From Orbilia blumenaviensis (lineage: Eukaryota > Ascomycota > Orbiliomycetes > Orbiliales > Orbiliaceae): DNA of 64,000 nt. The notes beneath the pieces are model-generated. The model did not search any database and was not told where the DNA came from. It was given only the letters and a program-made list of their open reading frames with translations. The DNA lies in NCBI GenBank assembly GCA_036872755.1, contig JAVHNS010000001.1, positions 186,001 through 250,000 on the forward strand. Direction: 5' to 3'. A program made the position numbers and the translations under genes. Positions 1 through 11,790 of this stretch are shown here, piece by piece; the first letter of the stretch is position 1, and each line of letters begins with the position of its first letter.

Positions 1-347
1 AGGGATAGGTGAAATACCCTTGATGGAAAATGTTCCAGCACAGACCGTCGACCTAAAAGATGACCGTACGAGGAAAGTTAAAACTTCTAGAAAAGAACAG
101 TGGCGTGACACGTTTTGAACACTTGAGAACATATTTAAGTATCTGGAAATATACAACTTGTAGTTTTTTGAAAATTATTCCCCCAAGGCTCTAAAGAAAC
201 CCTCCTGAAGAAAACACTCCCTTTGCTGTTACGTTTTATATTTCCAATTTTCTCTTCCGTTTGCCCCCCTTAGAAAGAAGGAAAGAGAGAAAAAAATCGG
301 CGTCAAACATCACACACAACTCAAAGAAGAAAATTCCGACCGGAAAA
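1..347. other. Left-edge non-coding stretch
   Basis: No coding signal is seen. The last 100 bases are purine- and A-rich and look like the 5' leader of the small ORF that follows. Confidence 0.5.
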
Positions 348-587
348 ATGACTTGCGCGAAAGCCTACCACAACATTGCAATGAATTGCATGACCAGCAT
401 ATACACAAACGCCGATGCGAAGGTTCCGCCCAAGGAAGTCTCCGAAACGTGGAATTGCTTCGTTAAAGAACACCGTTGTGCCATTTCAAGACGAGATTGG
501 AAAGCCTTCGTCGATCTTCGAGCCAGAGAATCTCACAGCATCGGAGTCCCACTGCTGGAGCGAATCCAGGCCAGCCAAAGGCAGTAG
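348..587 (+). CDS. Possible small hypothetical protein (79 aa)
   Basis: This is a single open frame starting at MTCAKAYHNIAMNC and preceded by an A-rich leader typical of filamentous fungi (GGAAAAATG). It has four cysteines and an EVSETWNCFVKEH segment followed by basic and acidic residues. There is no signal peptide, membrane segment or family I recognise. I prefer the internal Met to the Met at 261 because the upstream residues look like translated leader. A second small ORF at 1535 has a weakly similar layout. It may be a real small gene, an exon of something larger, or chance. Confidence 0.3.
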   Translation: MTCAKAYHNIAMNCMTSIYTNADAKVPPKEVSETWNCFVKEHRCAISRRDWKAFVDLRARESHSIGVPLLERIQASQRQ

Positions 588-1534
588 ATGGGAGGGTTTT
601 CTTTCAGGGTCATGACCGAGAATTTCGAGCCTCGATTCTAGGTTACGGGAATCTTTTCATTCATTTTGTATCTTTTCTTTCTGTAAATAGACCGATTCCT
701 TGGGCCTCATCCGCCATTCATCCTTCTGGGACATCCTTATACCCGACAGATGTCCTCGATATTGGGCCGAAGCAAGGCACCAGAACAACTGTCTCCCGAA
801 AAAAATTCTTTAGCATAGCACCGGCGTACCTTTTTCATTAGAAGGATTCGGGTGCATTTGGGAGTTATTACTGGTGTATTGGTTTACTACAAATAATAAT
901 AATATTTTTTTCTGTCTTCATTTAACATTTGTGAATGTGAAGTTCCATTTCCGCCTATATTATCTTTGAAAATACAACTCACATGCATAAAACGGAATAT
1001 TGCCACTCCTGGCGCACCTCGGGTATTTGAAACATGGCCACACTTCACTAATTAGTTCACAGGCTTGCAGGCTAGTTATGAGGAAAGGGTAGCACGAACG
1101 GATAGCAAGTTCGCTCGTGTGCTCCTTAACCCAAGGGAGTTCGTTCTAGCGTTATATTGCTATGATCTAGTATGTCGCCATATGCATGGCTGCAGTTCAG
1201 ATATTTTGACATCGGAAATTTAAAATTGTTGCAATCGCAATACCGTTGGCCCGTGTTTATTATTTATAGTCTTCTCGGGCACCAGGGATTTCTCGAGTCC
1301 ATCCGGGCCAAGGAGCCGGCTGGGCCAATGAATTAAAAAGCGGCTTCATGGGTCAGTCCTTTTGTGAATACCAGTTTGTTGCCGCGCCGGACACAAGCCA
1401 AGGCTATATCAAGGGTATTATTATAATAATCCAATAGCACCTTCTGAAGTTTCGACGTTTTCATTAATTCGTAGACTGGGCTAGACAACCTGATCGCAAC
1501 AATCTAAGCAGGACAAATCCCACCCCTCGATAAT
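588..1534. other. Intergenic, nothing recognised
   Basis: The stretch is AT-rich with short ATT/TAA runs near 895 and 1422. I see no supported gene, RNA or repeat. Confidence 0.5.
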
Positions 1535-1792
1535 ATGACTTGCAAAGGCATTCACAACGCTGTCATCATGGAAAAGTCCATCCTTTGGTACGGTCCGAAT
1601 TATGTCCACGAACTTGATAGCGAATCCGTTGGCGACATCTGGCACCATATGACACGTTGGGAGCGCCGTGTGGCGGCAAGAAGGGAAGAACTCGAGATAG
1701 CTCGAACACAACGGGATGGTTTCCAACCTCTCGAATTTGAGAAGACTAAAGTCCCACTGATAATCAGAATCAAGGGATCAAATTCAACATAA
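1535..1792 (+). CDS. Possible small hypothetical protein (85 aa)
   Basis: This is an uninterrupted 85-residue frame beginning MTCKGIHNAVIMEK and rich in Arg and Glu in its second half (RWERRVAARREELE), which could form a short helix or coiled coil. There is no signal peptide or known family. It may be distantly related to the ORF at 348: both start with MTC, have an HN pair soon after, then a V-G/S-D/E-x-W stretch and a charged helix-like region. The opposite strand is also open over part of it, so coding status is uncertain. Confidence 0.3.
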   Translation: MTCKGIHNAVIMEKSILWYGPNYVHELDSESVGDIWHHMTRWERRVAARREELEIARTQRDGFQPLEFEKTKVPLIIRIKGSNST

Positions 1793-3321
1793 GGACGTCG
1801 CTCACATAAACCCGAACCGCCTGGCTGGCTTTCCGGCTTCGCAGGCGCTGGCTGGCCGCGTAAATTATACACAAACATGAGATTTATATACCTCATCCTC
1901 CTATAATCTCAACATTTATTGGCACACCCATTTCCACCAACTGCAAATCCCTCCAAAGCCGCCGATATAATGTGGTTGTCTACGCTCTTGGGACCATGGG
2001 GTGAACTTCATGAGTCCAAACTGGGAACAACAGAGTAGATCTACCAGCCGCCGATGGTCTAAAACACGAAAATAAGATCGCGAAGTTGGTCTTAGTGCTG
2101 AGCCATCCTAAGTGCGCGGTCGGTCCACAAGAACGAGACTAGAGTCGAGTGAACCGATATTCCAATAATGTCAAAGAAAAAAGCGTGCGCATCCCTGAGG
2201 CTCAAGCTACATACGCCGCATTTGTTACCCGTTCACACGATGCACGACGGGCGACTCTTTCACGGTCTTTATCATCCGCCAGCCAAGTCGATATTAGGCA
2301 TCTCTTGACGAAGTCATGCATTAAGAACTAATGCGACCATTGGATTATGCAGCCACATTTCTCTCAACTGAAACTAGCGGCCGCTTTTACATCCAAAATA
2401 TCCTCTTGGATTGAGCCAGCACTGTGGCTTCCACAGCCTCAGACGTACGACGTAAATATTGCTGGAACAATTGAGATAATTATCACCATGGTGGGAAGCT
2501 CTGTTGAGAGGAGACTTGATTCTAATCGTAGATGTGAGCACGTGAGATCCAGGGGTATAGGCAGCGAAGTTTGAGATTTTGATGTCATAACTCGTGATGC
2601 AATTTTTGGATCTCCAGCCTCGCTTCTCGGCTACTTGCCTCATAATACTTCCATTCAAACACGGCTAACGGGGCGGTGGCGTCCTCATTTTTGGCAATCT
2701 CAGCACCAGGATCTCGCGACCTTAACGAGTTTCGCCATGGAACTAAGCCATCATGACGAACTTGCATGGCAGCTTCAGAACCTTGTGACCTCTTTGGCCG
2801 CGGGACACTTCTGCCCCAAGGGCTTTGTTTCTGTCTTAGAAGTTTTGCTCGAGCAATCCAATACTGGGACGAGCCATTTTCCTGCGGACCTAAAGAAAAG
2901 CACACACGGTTCCCCTCTTTTGAAGATTCGTTTCAAATAGCTCCATTGGGGGGCCATCTCAAAAGCAACTAAATTCGTTCTACCAAGATTTTTGGCCTAG
3001 CTCACAGTGCTCAGGACGCCATTTTCGCCGGATTCAAACTTTATGGAATGTCTGGCCTCTCAGAGCTGTGCATGATATAAGGAATGCATGGCCCTCATCC
3101 TGGCGTCATAATTATCCATTGCGGTGCATACCATCTCCTCTTTTCATCCAAAGACCCTCCATTATATAACCAATTGATCGGCTTCGAACCATGGTATTGA
3201 TCTGAATTAATCTGACCACGTTTCTTTCAGACAAATTCCTCCTCACTTCTCCAGGATATCGATTTTATTTTATTTTTATTTCCATTTTATTTTTTTATTT
3301 TTTTAAGAAAAATAAAAAAAA
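1793..3321. other. Intergenic, nothing firmly recognised
   Basis: Short overlapping open frames occur on both strands at 2340-2970, with none clearly better than the others, which suggests chance. A T-rich tract (TTTTATTTTTATTT pattern) lies at 3263-3305 just before the next ORF. Confidence 0.45.
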
Positions 3322-3687
3322 ATGGATCGAATTCAAACCCGTCCAGGCTGGGCAGTTCCCAGCCGCCCAGATTCTCGTTCCTCGATGAAAGCAAAGCCCA
3401 AACCAAGAGCCAACGCACAACCCCGATACTCCGCACACCACCAACATGCACGTTCCGTCTCTAGTGAGTCCCACTGGTTACGATTCGGCACATTGGAGGA
3501 TGTGGAAGCAGATAAGGCAATTATCCAACAACCGCGGAATAACCCGCCAAGATTCACACGGTCGGGTGGATGTTTTAAACTATTTGAAGTGGTTGGGTGG
3601 AAGCTCCGGAGAGGTCTTTGGAGATCAACAAGACGCCAAAGCCAGGACTCAGGGATTGGGGAAAAATCAGCCGGAGTTAACCATTGA
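3322..3687 (+). CDS. Doubtful basic hypothetical protein (121 aa)
   Basis: This open frame directly follows a T-rich then A-rich leader ending AAAAAAAATGG, which resembles a fungal start context. The product is very basic, with Pro/Arg/Ser-rich N-terminal residues, and matches no family I know. A GTGAGT donor-like site near 3463 and a second frame open at 3446-3769 mean the true structure, if any, may be spliced. It could equally be chance. Confidence 0.2.
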   Translation: MDRIQTRPGWAVPSRPDSRSSMKAKPKPRANAQPRYSAHHQHARSVSSESHWLRFGTLEDVEADKAIIQQPRNNPPRFTRSGGCFKLFEVVGWKLRRGLWRSTRRQSQDSGIGEKSAGVNH

Positions 3688-4245
3688 TGGATCTGGCACG
3701 AGTGATGCAGGGTTCAATCGATCGGATGCCGCACTCCTCGTAAATCTATCAGCTGGCCGGCCAGGGTAATAGAAGGCGAGCCGGCCGTACCTGACTTGCA
3801 GCTAAAGTAAGTAGTCGTAGCCGTCACAAGGTCCGGATTTTCATCGGAACTAACAAAAACCTCACTAGTTTTCCTACCTCTCACTTCGAGACGTACATGC
3901 ATATATGCCTCTTTGTATTTTCTTATTTTGTTTCGCATCAGCTGACATTCGCTCTCGACAATCGTTTGGGATGGTATCGGTGTTATCCTAGTGCTTTTGG
4001 ACTTTGATTTTTGGGTATATATAGGCGCAATTGATTTATGAACACGAGCGGGTAAATGATGATGATATGATTAACGACTTTTACAATTTACATGTATATA
4101 AACATTGAGATGACATTGACGATATATAATAAGGAATTCGAAGCGTACAGTATTTCGGTATTGGAGCTCAATTTTCTCAAACCAGTTTTTGGGGGTGGCG
4201 CGAAACGTGTAAACCAGCCTCGACACTAGCTGCCATCTATGCATC
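3688..4245. other. Intergenic, nothing recognised
   Basis: This AT-rich stretch lies downstream of the HD-domain gene. No gene is supported. Confidence 0.5.
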
Positions 4246-5149
4246 TTAGCTTTTGGGAAGCCTGCCACTCTCGAGCTCCCCAAGCTCCCAATTGATATTT
4301 TGTCGAGCTCTAGCTTCCATCGCTTCCATGCTCTCACCCTTGCCCTCTATATTACTTGTCAAAAATATCCTTTCCCGCCCCAAGAAGCCTTTCAAGACGG
4401 CTATTCTTCCATTTCTGTAGTCCGCAATTGAATAACTCTGGTACTCGCTTCTGATATTATTCGCATAGGCAGTATAGATATCCCGAGAAGTAGCTAGGAT
4501 CGCAAGGTCAAGGTCAAGGAAATATGACACCAGAGCTGGCGATAGCAAGCTATCTGAGGTTGGCGATGGAATGGAGTGTTTGATAGTACAGTGGATCAAT
4601 GACGACACTGGCGTTTTATATGGTTCCTATTATATGCTTTTAGCACCCCCAGCGCACGTAATACACATCCCGACTCCGACGGGCGAATAGGATGCCGTAC
4701 CAGAACAGGAGACGTCTCTGAAACCTGGTCAACAAATCGCTCCCAAGCGATTATGCTTTGTATTTCGTTATCCTTGGCTTGGGGATTATAAACTAAACTG
4801 GCGTTAATGTCAATTGGACCTTTAAACTAGGTATCTCGACAACTTAGACCCGAAGCTCTCACCGAGTTTATTGGAGGCCAGGGGGGAAATACCAACCGAA
4901 ATCATGCCACCATACTGCGAACATAACACATTTCCCCTCCCAATCGCTCAATTTGACAATCTCACTGCTGACATCCTGAGCGAGCTTATCAAGCATAAAA
5001 TTTATGTGCGTGGTGTTGTGGTAACTCCGATGTGGTTCGCTGTAGGCATCTCCCATAGGCTGGGAATACCGACCAGGGTCTGGGACACCGCAGGATTGGA
5101 GAAACTCAAGATAGCGATGAAAGAAGGAATATTTCGCGAGAAGAGACAT
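4246..5149 (-). CDS. HD-superfamily metal-dependent phosphohydrolase (three exons)
   Basis: The model has exons 5149-4897, 4792-4667 and 4607-4246, giving 246 aa. Motifs in order are RSYHNTTHI (first metal-binding histidines), AVWWHD (the HD pair), then across the first splice HDFVYNP and DNEIQS, LIHCTIKH, YFLDLDLAIL (late Asp), IRSEY and RNGRIAVL. This order matches the COG4339-type predicted HD hydrolases of bacteria and fungi, whose substrate is unknown. Intron 1 uses a GTTGGT donor and TTTAG acceptor and restores the conserved HDxVYxP join. Intron 2 is 59 bp with GCTAAA as branch. The protein has no signal peptide, so it is probably cytosolic. The family is clear; the role is not. The plus-strand frame opposite exon 1 is a shadow. 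Confidence 0.85.
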
Positions 5150-5684
5150 TATTGGGCGATACCTATATATAGGAACCCAGGAAAAAAGGATGTTTTCCGA
5201 ATGTTGGCTTCAGTTTATCAACTAGGGGTTGAAGCGAGAGTGCAACGTCGGGAAAGAATTAAGAATCGTTTGTGATTTCAGACTGCTCGAACACTCACAC
5301 ATCGACTCATTAAATTTTGAGTTCCTATTTACTTTGCTTTGACATAATGGGTAAAAGGATCCAGTGAACCTAACCCTGAGCCCCAGAATTGCGCATAGAA
5401 CACACATACCAATGGCAATATTCTCTCCCAACACAGCATATATACATTCGCGACAAGCGAAGCAGTATATTATCTTGTGGAAGTCCGCGTAGACGTACAG
5501 CCTGGTGGACATGAATGCATCAGGTATCAGTATGACTTCGTTTGCACGCATGATCCCCAGAAACAGCATTCTTGTGAAACATGTTTGATCAGGATATTGT
5601 TGGATTTTTATCGGCAACACGTCCCACCATCAAAGTTTGATTGGATGCGTTTTGATCCAGGTGTCTGAACTAAAGAGTACTTAG

Positions 5685-5700
5685 TACCTAGGCCTAGGTA
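5685..5700. repeat. 16-bp perfect palindrome TACCTAGGCCTAGGTA
   Basis: The sequence reads identically on both strands. Related CCTAGGTA words recur near 61386 and 61533. Function is unknown. Confidence 0.8.
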
Positions 5701-6593
5701 GTTAACGGGAATAGCAAGGAATTCAAAATTAAGAGATAATTTGAGGGGATCCTATTAATAATACGACGGATAGATTTAGAGTCTGCGTGCTCTAATGACA
5801 ATCACGACTAACGGATCCATAGATTCTACTAGGCTTGACCAGGTAACCGCCTCTATACGACCCGCAGCTACGAGAGGAATTTTTCCAATTGGACAATCCG
5901 AAACCGTGGGCCCAACAATTAGTCAATGAAGTGGAAATAGAAAATCTCGAGTTCCGATTGGCATATCGAGCTCATATATACAGATCTAGACTATTTTAGG
6001 GCTCCGGTAGTTTGGCATCCGGATCGACCCCACCCCAAAATAGGATATCTGTGGAACCAAAGGCAAGCTAGCGCTATAACCACCACCTCTGCTGGACCTC
6101 CACGCCCTGAAGGTAGTAGATAAGTTTTTCCGCGAATTTGGTGCCTTAAAATTCACTGCTCTGACGTCGAAAATGCTGCCAGAGTTTATTCCTATGCTGA
6201 CGCGGGGTTGGAATTTACCCCAGAGTTTACCCTCTTCGCTAAAACTTTAGCCTAAATTACAAACCGATGGTACCGAGCTATGTCAGGACCAGGAGAAAGC
6301 TTGATGCCCACAAGTACATGGCGCCACTATGCCAGTTGAGCAGCAAGCATAGCCCGGAGACGTCTATCTTCCTCCCACTTCCATATTGATCGACGGAAGC
6401 CAACCGTGTATCGTTCCACAAAAATGTTGCCGCAGAATTATTTTTCCGTAGGGGGACAAGGGTGGAACCCACAGCCGTAAACGAAGGAACAATTTTTGTC
6501 AATCAGTCTGTCAGAGATACCCAACTTCCCCGGATCCCAGAAATTATGGGGTTCGCTTTGACCTTGGAGAACCCGGACCACGACTGGTAGTGA

Positions 6594-6600
6594 GGCTAAA
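6594..6600 (+). promoter_or_regulatory. Candidate XlnR/Xyr1 site GGCTAAA
   Basis: This exact match to the fungal xylanase-activator consensus lies 158 bases before the GH95 start codon. A second copy is at 6246-6252 in the opposite orientation. The word occurs about a dozen times in the window, so position is the only support. Confidence 0.35.
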
Positions 6601-6757
6601 GAATCCGTATTTTTTCGATTATCATTGCAATTACGAGCTCATTGCTTTCCAACGTCGTGTATAAGAACTGAGGTAGACCCGACATCATGGATATCATCAC
6701 CAAGCTCGTAACTACAAGCCGCGATCAACGCCCTAAAGTAATACCACCTCGGCAACA

Positions 6758-9309
6758 ATGCATTTGCCAGGCTCACTCCATGGAGCTTTGCTCTCTATAG
6801 CATTATTACAGGGGGTGCGAGCTCAAAGCTTTGAGCCTCCGAACTCCGCATCGCATCCTTTACGTATCTGGACCACTTCAGCAGGAAGTTATTTCAATGA
6901 TTCCTATCTTATCGGGAATGGCCGTATCGGTGCTGCTCTTCCCGGTGGTGTTGCATCCGAAGTTATTCGCGTCAACGAAGATTCACTCTGGTCTGGCGGG
7001 AAGCTCTCCAGAGTCAACCCTGATGCGAACGGCAAAATGAGTGACATACAATCCCTCCTCACACAGCAGAGAAACCCTGAAGCCGCTCGATTAGCAGGAT
7101 TTGCGTATGCTGGAACCCCAGTGTCTGCTCGACACTATGAGCCACTTGGCGATATTCAGTTAGCTATGAATCATTCTGGCAGCGCCACGGGTTATGAGAG
7201 ATGGCTTGATCTCTCTGATTCTTCAGCGGGAGTTTACTATACTGTTGGTGGGGTCAGTTACAAGCGGGAGTACATCGCCAGCAACCCAGACAATATCATT
7301 GCAATTCACATTACAGCCAACAAACCCGGCTCCGTCTCATTCAACGTCCACTTGCGCAAAGGCCAAAGTCTGAACAGATGGGAGGATTATACATACAAAG
7401 TGGGAAGCGATACCACCGTTATGGGTGGTGAGAGCCAGGGAAAGAATGGAGTCGAATTTTCGGCGGGAGCGAGGGTCGTTGCTTCAGGAGGCAGGGTTTA
7501 TACGCTTGGTGACTACGTCATTTGCGACAATGCGGACGAGGCAACAATCTTCTTTACAGCATGGACGGCCTACCGCCAGTGTGATCCGGTGAACAAGGTC
7601 CTCTCAGATCTTTCCAGTATCGGAAAAAAGTCCTACTCTGAGATCAGAGCTGCACATGTTGCGGATTACCAGAAATATTTTGGAAGAGTCTCTCTAAACC
7701 TCGGAAGCTCATCAGATGCTCAAAAAGCCCTTTCAACACCAAAGAGATTGGCAGCAATCGCCACAGCCTTCGATCCTGAATTAGTTTCTCTGTATTTCCA
7801 GTTCGGCAGGTATCTCTTTATTTCCTCATCACGGGCGAATACGCTCCCCCCAAATCTCCAGGGCATCTGGGATCAGGAAATGGATCCGCAGTGGGGTTCG
7901 AAATATACCGTAAATATCAACCTTCAAATGAACTACTGGCCTAGTCTTGTTACAAATATGATTGAGCTCACAACTCCTTTGTATGATCTCATTGAACGCC
8001 TACATTCGAGTGGTAAGAAAACAGCTCAATCTATGTACGGAACCTCCAAGGGTTGGGTATGCCACCATAATACCGATATCTGGGCAGATACTGCACCTCA
8101 AGACAACTATGCCTCCTCGACTTGGTGGCCTGCAGGCGGTGCCTGGCTTGTTCACCATATCATCGAAGAATATAGGTTCACTAGGGATAAGGCTTTTCTG
8201 CAAAAGTATTATAACACTATCAAAGACGCTGCACTCTTTTTCACAGAGTTCTTAACAGACTACAAAGGCTGGAAAGTCACTAACCCCACGTTGTCCCCGG
8301 AGAATACTTTCTATCTATTGGGGACAAAAACTACTACTGCGATTACATTGGGGTCCACTCTTGATAACTCCTTACTTTGGGAACTCTTTGGTTCTCTTCT
8401 TGAGATCATGGATATTCTTGGGAAGCATGATAACAGCATGAAGGCTACAATCACTAATTTAAGGGCGAAACTCCCACCACTCCGTATTAATAAATGGGGC
8501 GGCATTATGGAATGGATCGAAGATTATGACGAGGTAAGCCTTGCACTATATCTTATATTTGTCAAATTATAAAATTACAGAAACTAATTAAATGATATGA
8601 TAAGACTGATCCGGGCCACCGACATATTTCTCATCTTTTCGGCCTTTATCCCGGTTCCGAAATCACAACTACCAATATGACAATCTTCAACGCAGCTAAA
8701 TCATCTGTTAGCCGGCGTCTAGCATATGGTAGTGGTTCTACCGGTTGGTCTCGTGCGTGGTTTATTGCCGTCAGTGCCCGTCTGTATCTTGCAAATGAAG
8801 TTCACCGGAACACCGTCGAGCTGTTGTACAACTATACCTACTTCAACTCGATGCTCGATACTGGCCCGCCATCTGCTTTCCAGATCGACGGCAACTTTGG
8901 TGGCACGGCGGGTATCGTCGAAGCACTCTTACACAGCCACGAGACTATTACCGCAAATAGTATAACTGCTGCAAACATGAAGGCAAGTGGGACTGGCGAC
9001 GCGACCGGTGTTCCCGTAATTAGGCTCTTGCCAACTTTGCCCCAGCAATGGGCTAGCAATGGGGGTGGTTCTGTTACAGGCTTGAGAGCGCGCGGTGGAG
9101 CTGAAGTTTCTATCTCTTGGGATGAAAATGGTGACTTGGACAGTGCAACTATTACGTCCGCTACTGGTGACCTTTTGTGGGTTACTTTGGGAACGGAGGC
9201 TGTCGGGACTAATAATGGAACTCAAATCTCAATTAGTGGTGTCGGATCTGGGGCGTGGATTAGACTCATTCCCAAGAAGGGGACAAAGTATACGGTGAAA
9301 TTGAAATAA
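6758..9309 (+). CDS. Secreted alpha-L-fucosidase, glycoside hydrolase family 95
   Basis: The exons are 6758-8533 and 8605-9309, giving 826 aa, a usual GH95 length. A signal peptide (about residues 1-22, ending GVRAQ) is followed by the N-terminal beta domain with IGNGRIGAALPGG and VNEDSLWSGG, then the alpha6/alpha6 barrel. Visible catalytic-region motifs are NINLQMNYWP (about 387), SPENT (Glu at about 514) and QIDGNFGGTAG (Asp at about 686), which carry the family's Asn, Glu and Asp. The 71-bp intron (GTAAGC to TAAG, branch CTAAT) rejoins EDYDE to TDPGHRHISHLFGLYPG. The nearer CAG acceptor would hit a stop. The enzyme removes L-fucose from glycans such as fucosylated xyloglucan, outside the cell. 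GGCTAAA sites upstream suggest hemicellulose induction, which is inference. Confidence 0.95.
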
Positions 9310-9932
9310 TCGGGTGCATCGATCGAACGGGTCCTGTCTATAATAATAATAAAACTAATCGCTTCTGCTCTCACTCTCGGTCCGCTCGAGCGCGTAACCG
9401 TCCCGTAGCACTACTTAGCCGATAGTTTTACGTGAGGATACTGACATAACACTGTGTGATCTGGATCCGCCGCGGTGGATTCATGAAGCACTAAGTATGC
9501 CTTTAAGTTAAATGGTTTCCGGCGTTGTAACTTGATACTGTAACTAGGAACCAAAATCCAACAATCAGACTGTTGCGTTGCTGGGTACCGTAGGGGCAAT
9601 GGCAGGCTGGGTAGAAGGCATCCCCAGTTTAATTCTCTTTCATGGCCGACGTATACGCGTAAAGAAGCCATGGTTTCTCAAGTCAGCTTAAAACGCTTCA
9701 ATTCGCTTCCCTAGTTTACCAAAAACCCGTACGGTATATATATATTTCTATGCGCCATTAAGATTACTATCTTACACGTCCCGCTCGTCATATGCCCAGA
9801 CCCTCCATTCAAGGTCACATTGTATTATACAAATCCATTAAATTTAAAATTGCAAAAAAGTGAGAAATATTTATGGAAAACTTGAGAAAATCGATGTGCC
9901 CCCAAACGCCCAAAAAGCCCCGATATAAAGTA
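9310..9932. other. Convergent intergenic region
   Basis: This lies between the 3' ends of the GH95 gene (+) and the ECM33-like gene (-). It includes a short TA run near 9737. No gene is seen. Confidence 0.6.
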
Positions 9933-11790
9933 TTAATCTATTGCAGATCCATTCTGGAACTGGCAGTCCCTCAAATATCCTGCTCTATTACTTGTAAAAG
10001 CTGCTTCATCCCTTGGTACCCAGCTATCTCTTCCTCCTTCACTCGAGTCTAGGAGAGACGTGTCGCTTCTTCTTCTTTGTTGGCTACGATTTAATCGTGA
10101 GTTCCTGGCAAAATCCGGCGATGGGGGTTGTAACGGTTCAGGATCAGAGCCCTGTAGTTCTGCTGGGATGGTATTTGAAACGAACATCTCCACCGGCGCA
10201 AAATCTCCAGTAAGTTCTGTAGGGGGGATATACCCGACAGCTTCAGCTTTGAGCTGCGTCTTTTTAGCATCGATTTCATATAGCGGCGCCTCCTTAGTTT
10301 CCAGTTCTGGGTTGGCAATTCCGGGGAGTAAATCAGGGATCTTTCTAGGTCGACGACGGAAATAAAATATCCCGATTCCGATTGCAAGAATCGCCACCAC
10401 TGCCCCTGCTACCGCTCCAGCTATCATGGGTACGCGATTTTGGGCATTTTGAGGTGTATCCGATCTCGGGCCATCCTGACCTACTGAATTCCTATCGAAT
10501 CCTGCTTCGAGATACTGGGGATCGATCTCGCTTTCGCACGTGTAGTTTCCCTTAACGAATCTTGTTGCGATTTGCTTTTCGTTCCATGGTGTACAATTGA
10601 ACGGGGCAGAACTCTTAATAGTTAAGCTCCCTTCTATACTGTCGATACTGGGCAGAGACAAACTATCAATTGAATACCGTATTAGTAGGAAATCTTTTGT
10701 GGATGGTGGTCGCGAAATTCATGTACACATACCTCCATATCGGGCCATCAAACAACATATCTCCCGAGACCGATCTAAGTGACCCAAACCCGCCAATATC
10801 TTTCAAGAGAGTATTCCCGGTCATGACCACATTGCCCTGGATTGTTCTTAGGGAAGCTACATCAAATTTAAACAGCTTTGTAGCGCCCTCAATGGTTAAA
10901 GAGCCGCTACGATCCGTGCCGATATTGATAAGTTCAGGAAACTCGAGTCTGCCGACTTTGATATCCTTGAGCTCCAACGACTTGTTGATGAATTGAAGAC
11001 TGGGTAGTTCCAAAATAGGTGCTTCCCTCACGTATATTTCTGGAGACCATTCAAGCTTCGGCATTCGCAAACCAGAGTATGTAACAGTGGTCGCCGAAGC
11101 CTGTGATCCGAGGGTGAGGGAACTCCCCAGCATGTAAATTTTTTGTCTGACTTCAGTTACATCGGGAAAGTAGTAGAATGGCTCCTGACCCTCGCTCACG
11201 GATAATGTATTGCCATAAAGCTCGAGTTCGCTTACATCTAGGGGCATGGCCAACCGAGTGTTGATGTCGATATTATCGCCAAAGGTGGTTTTTTGCGTTT
11301 TCCCTAGTCGGACGTTGACCAAGGACATGACACTATCATGGATGTAAACAGCGCCCCCAACATCGACCGGGCCCATAGCAAGCGTCGGTTTGATGACGCC
11401 ATACGGCGCATTTGACCCAAACTTTGAGACCTCGAGGTTACCATCGATCATAGTAAGGCTTGGAAAGTCTATGCTACGCTCTGCTGGGTTTCCAATCTTC
11501 GTCCAGTTTTTGAGATCTGCCAGCCCGTCCTTCACGAATAGATTTCCGCGGATTCTCTCGACTCCAAGAACCGAGACCCTATCGTACTCAACCGCAACTG
11601 CAAGATTCCCACTAAGCTCCTTACAGCCCTTCACCAACTTTTCATAGTCCGTCTGAACCCTGATAACAATATCTTCCGCATCGCAGTCAGGTTTTGCTAT
11701 TGCGATACCGGTCCAAAAGACTAGGCAGTATATCGCATAAATGACGAGGCACCCCTGTCTCAAGAAGATGCCATGAACCCGGCCCGCCAT
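9933..11790 (-). CDS. ECM33/SPS2-like cell-surface protein with C-terminal membrane anchor
   Basis: The exons are 11790-10733 and 10662-9933, giving 595 aa. The 70-bp intron has a GTATGT donor, a perfect TACTAAT branch and a TAG acceptor, and joins FDGPIWS to LSLPSIDSIEGS. After an N-terminal signal (hydrophobic to about residue 32), the protein consists of irregular receptor-L-domain/leucine-rich repeats (for example FPSLTMIDGNLEV, LRTIQGNVVMTGN, LRSVSGDMLF) typical of fungal Ecm33/Sps2 proteins that support cell-wall integrity. A Cys-containing cap (FNCTPWN) follows. Instead of a GPI signal there is one membrane segment (about 432-454, MIAGAVAGAVVAILAIG...) followed by an Arg-rich stop and a cytoplasmic tail of about 140 residues. 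The tail has YEID, PPTEL and PAELQG motifs like those in other fungal single-pass wall proteins. Family call is firm; signalling by the tail is inference. Confidence 0.88.

Larger units (their letters stand above)
5150..6757. other. Intergenic region upstream of the GH95 gene
   Basis: No convincing gene is seen. Short open frames at 5222-5668 and 6278-6502 show no family features. It holds a perfect 16-bp palindrome at 5685-5700 and two GGCTAAA heptamers (6246-6252 on the minus strand, 6594-6600 on the plus strand). A TATAAG at about 6659 may be the GH95 TATA element. Confidence 0.5.

Noticed and set aside
4871..5275. 134-codon plus-strand open frame
   Set aside because: It is the complement of exon 1 of the HD-domain gene, which has clear family motifs.
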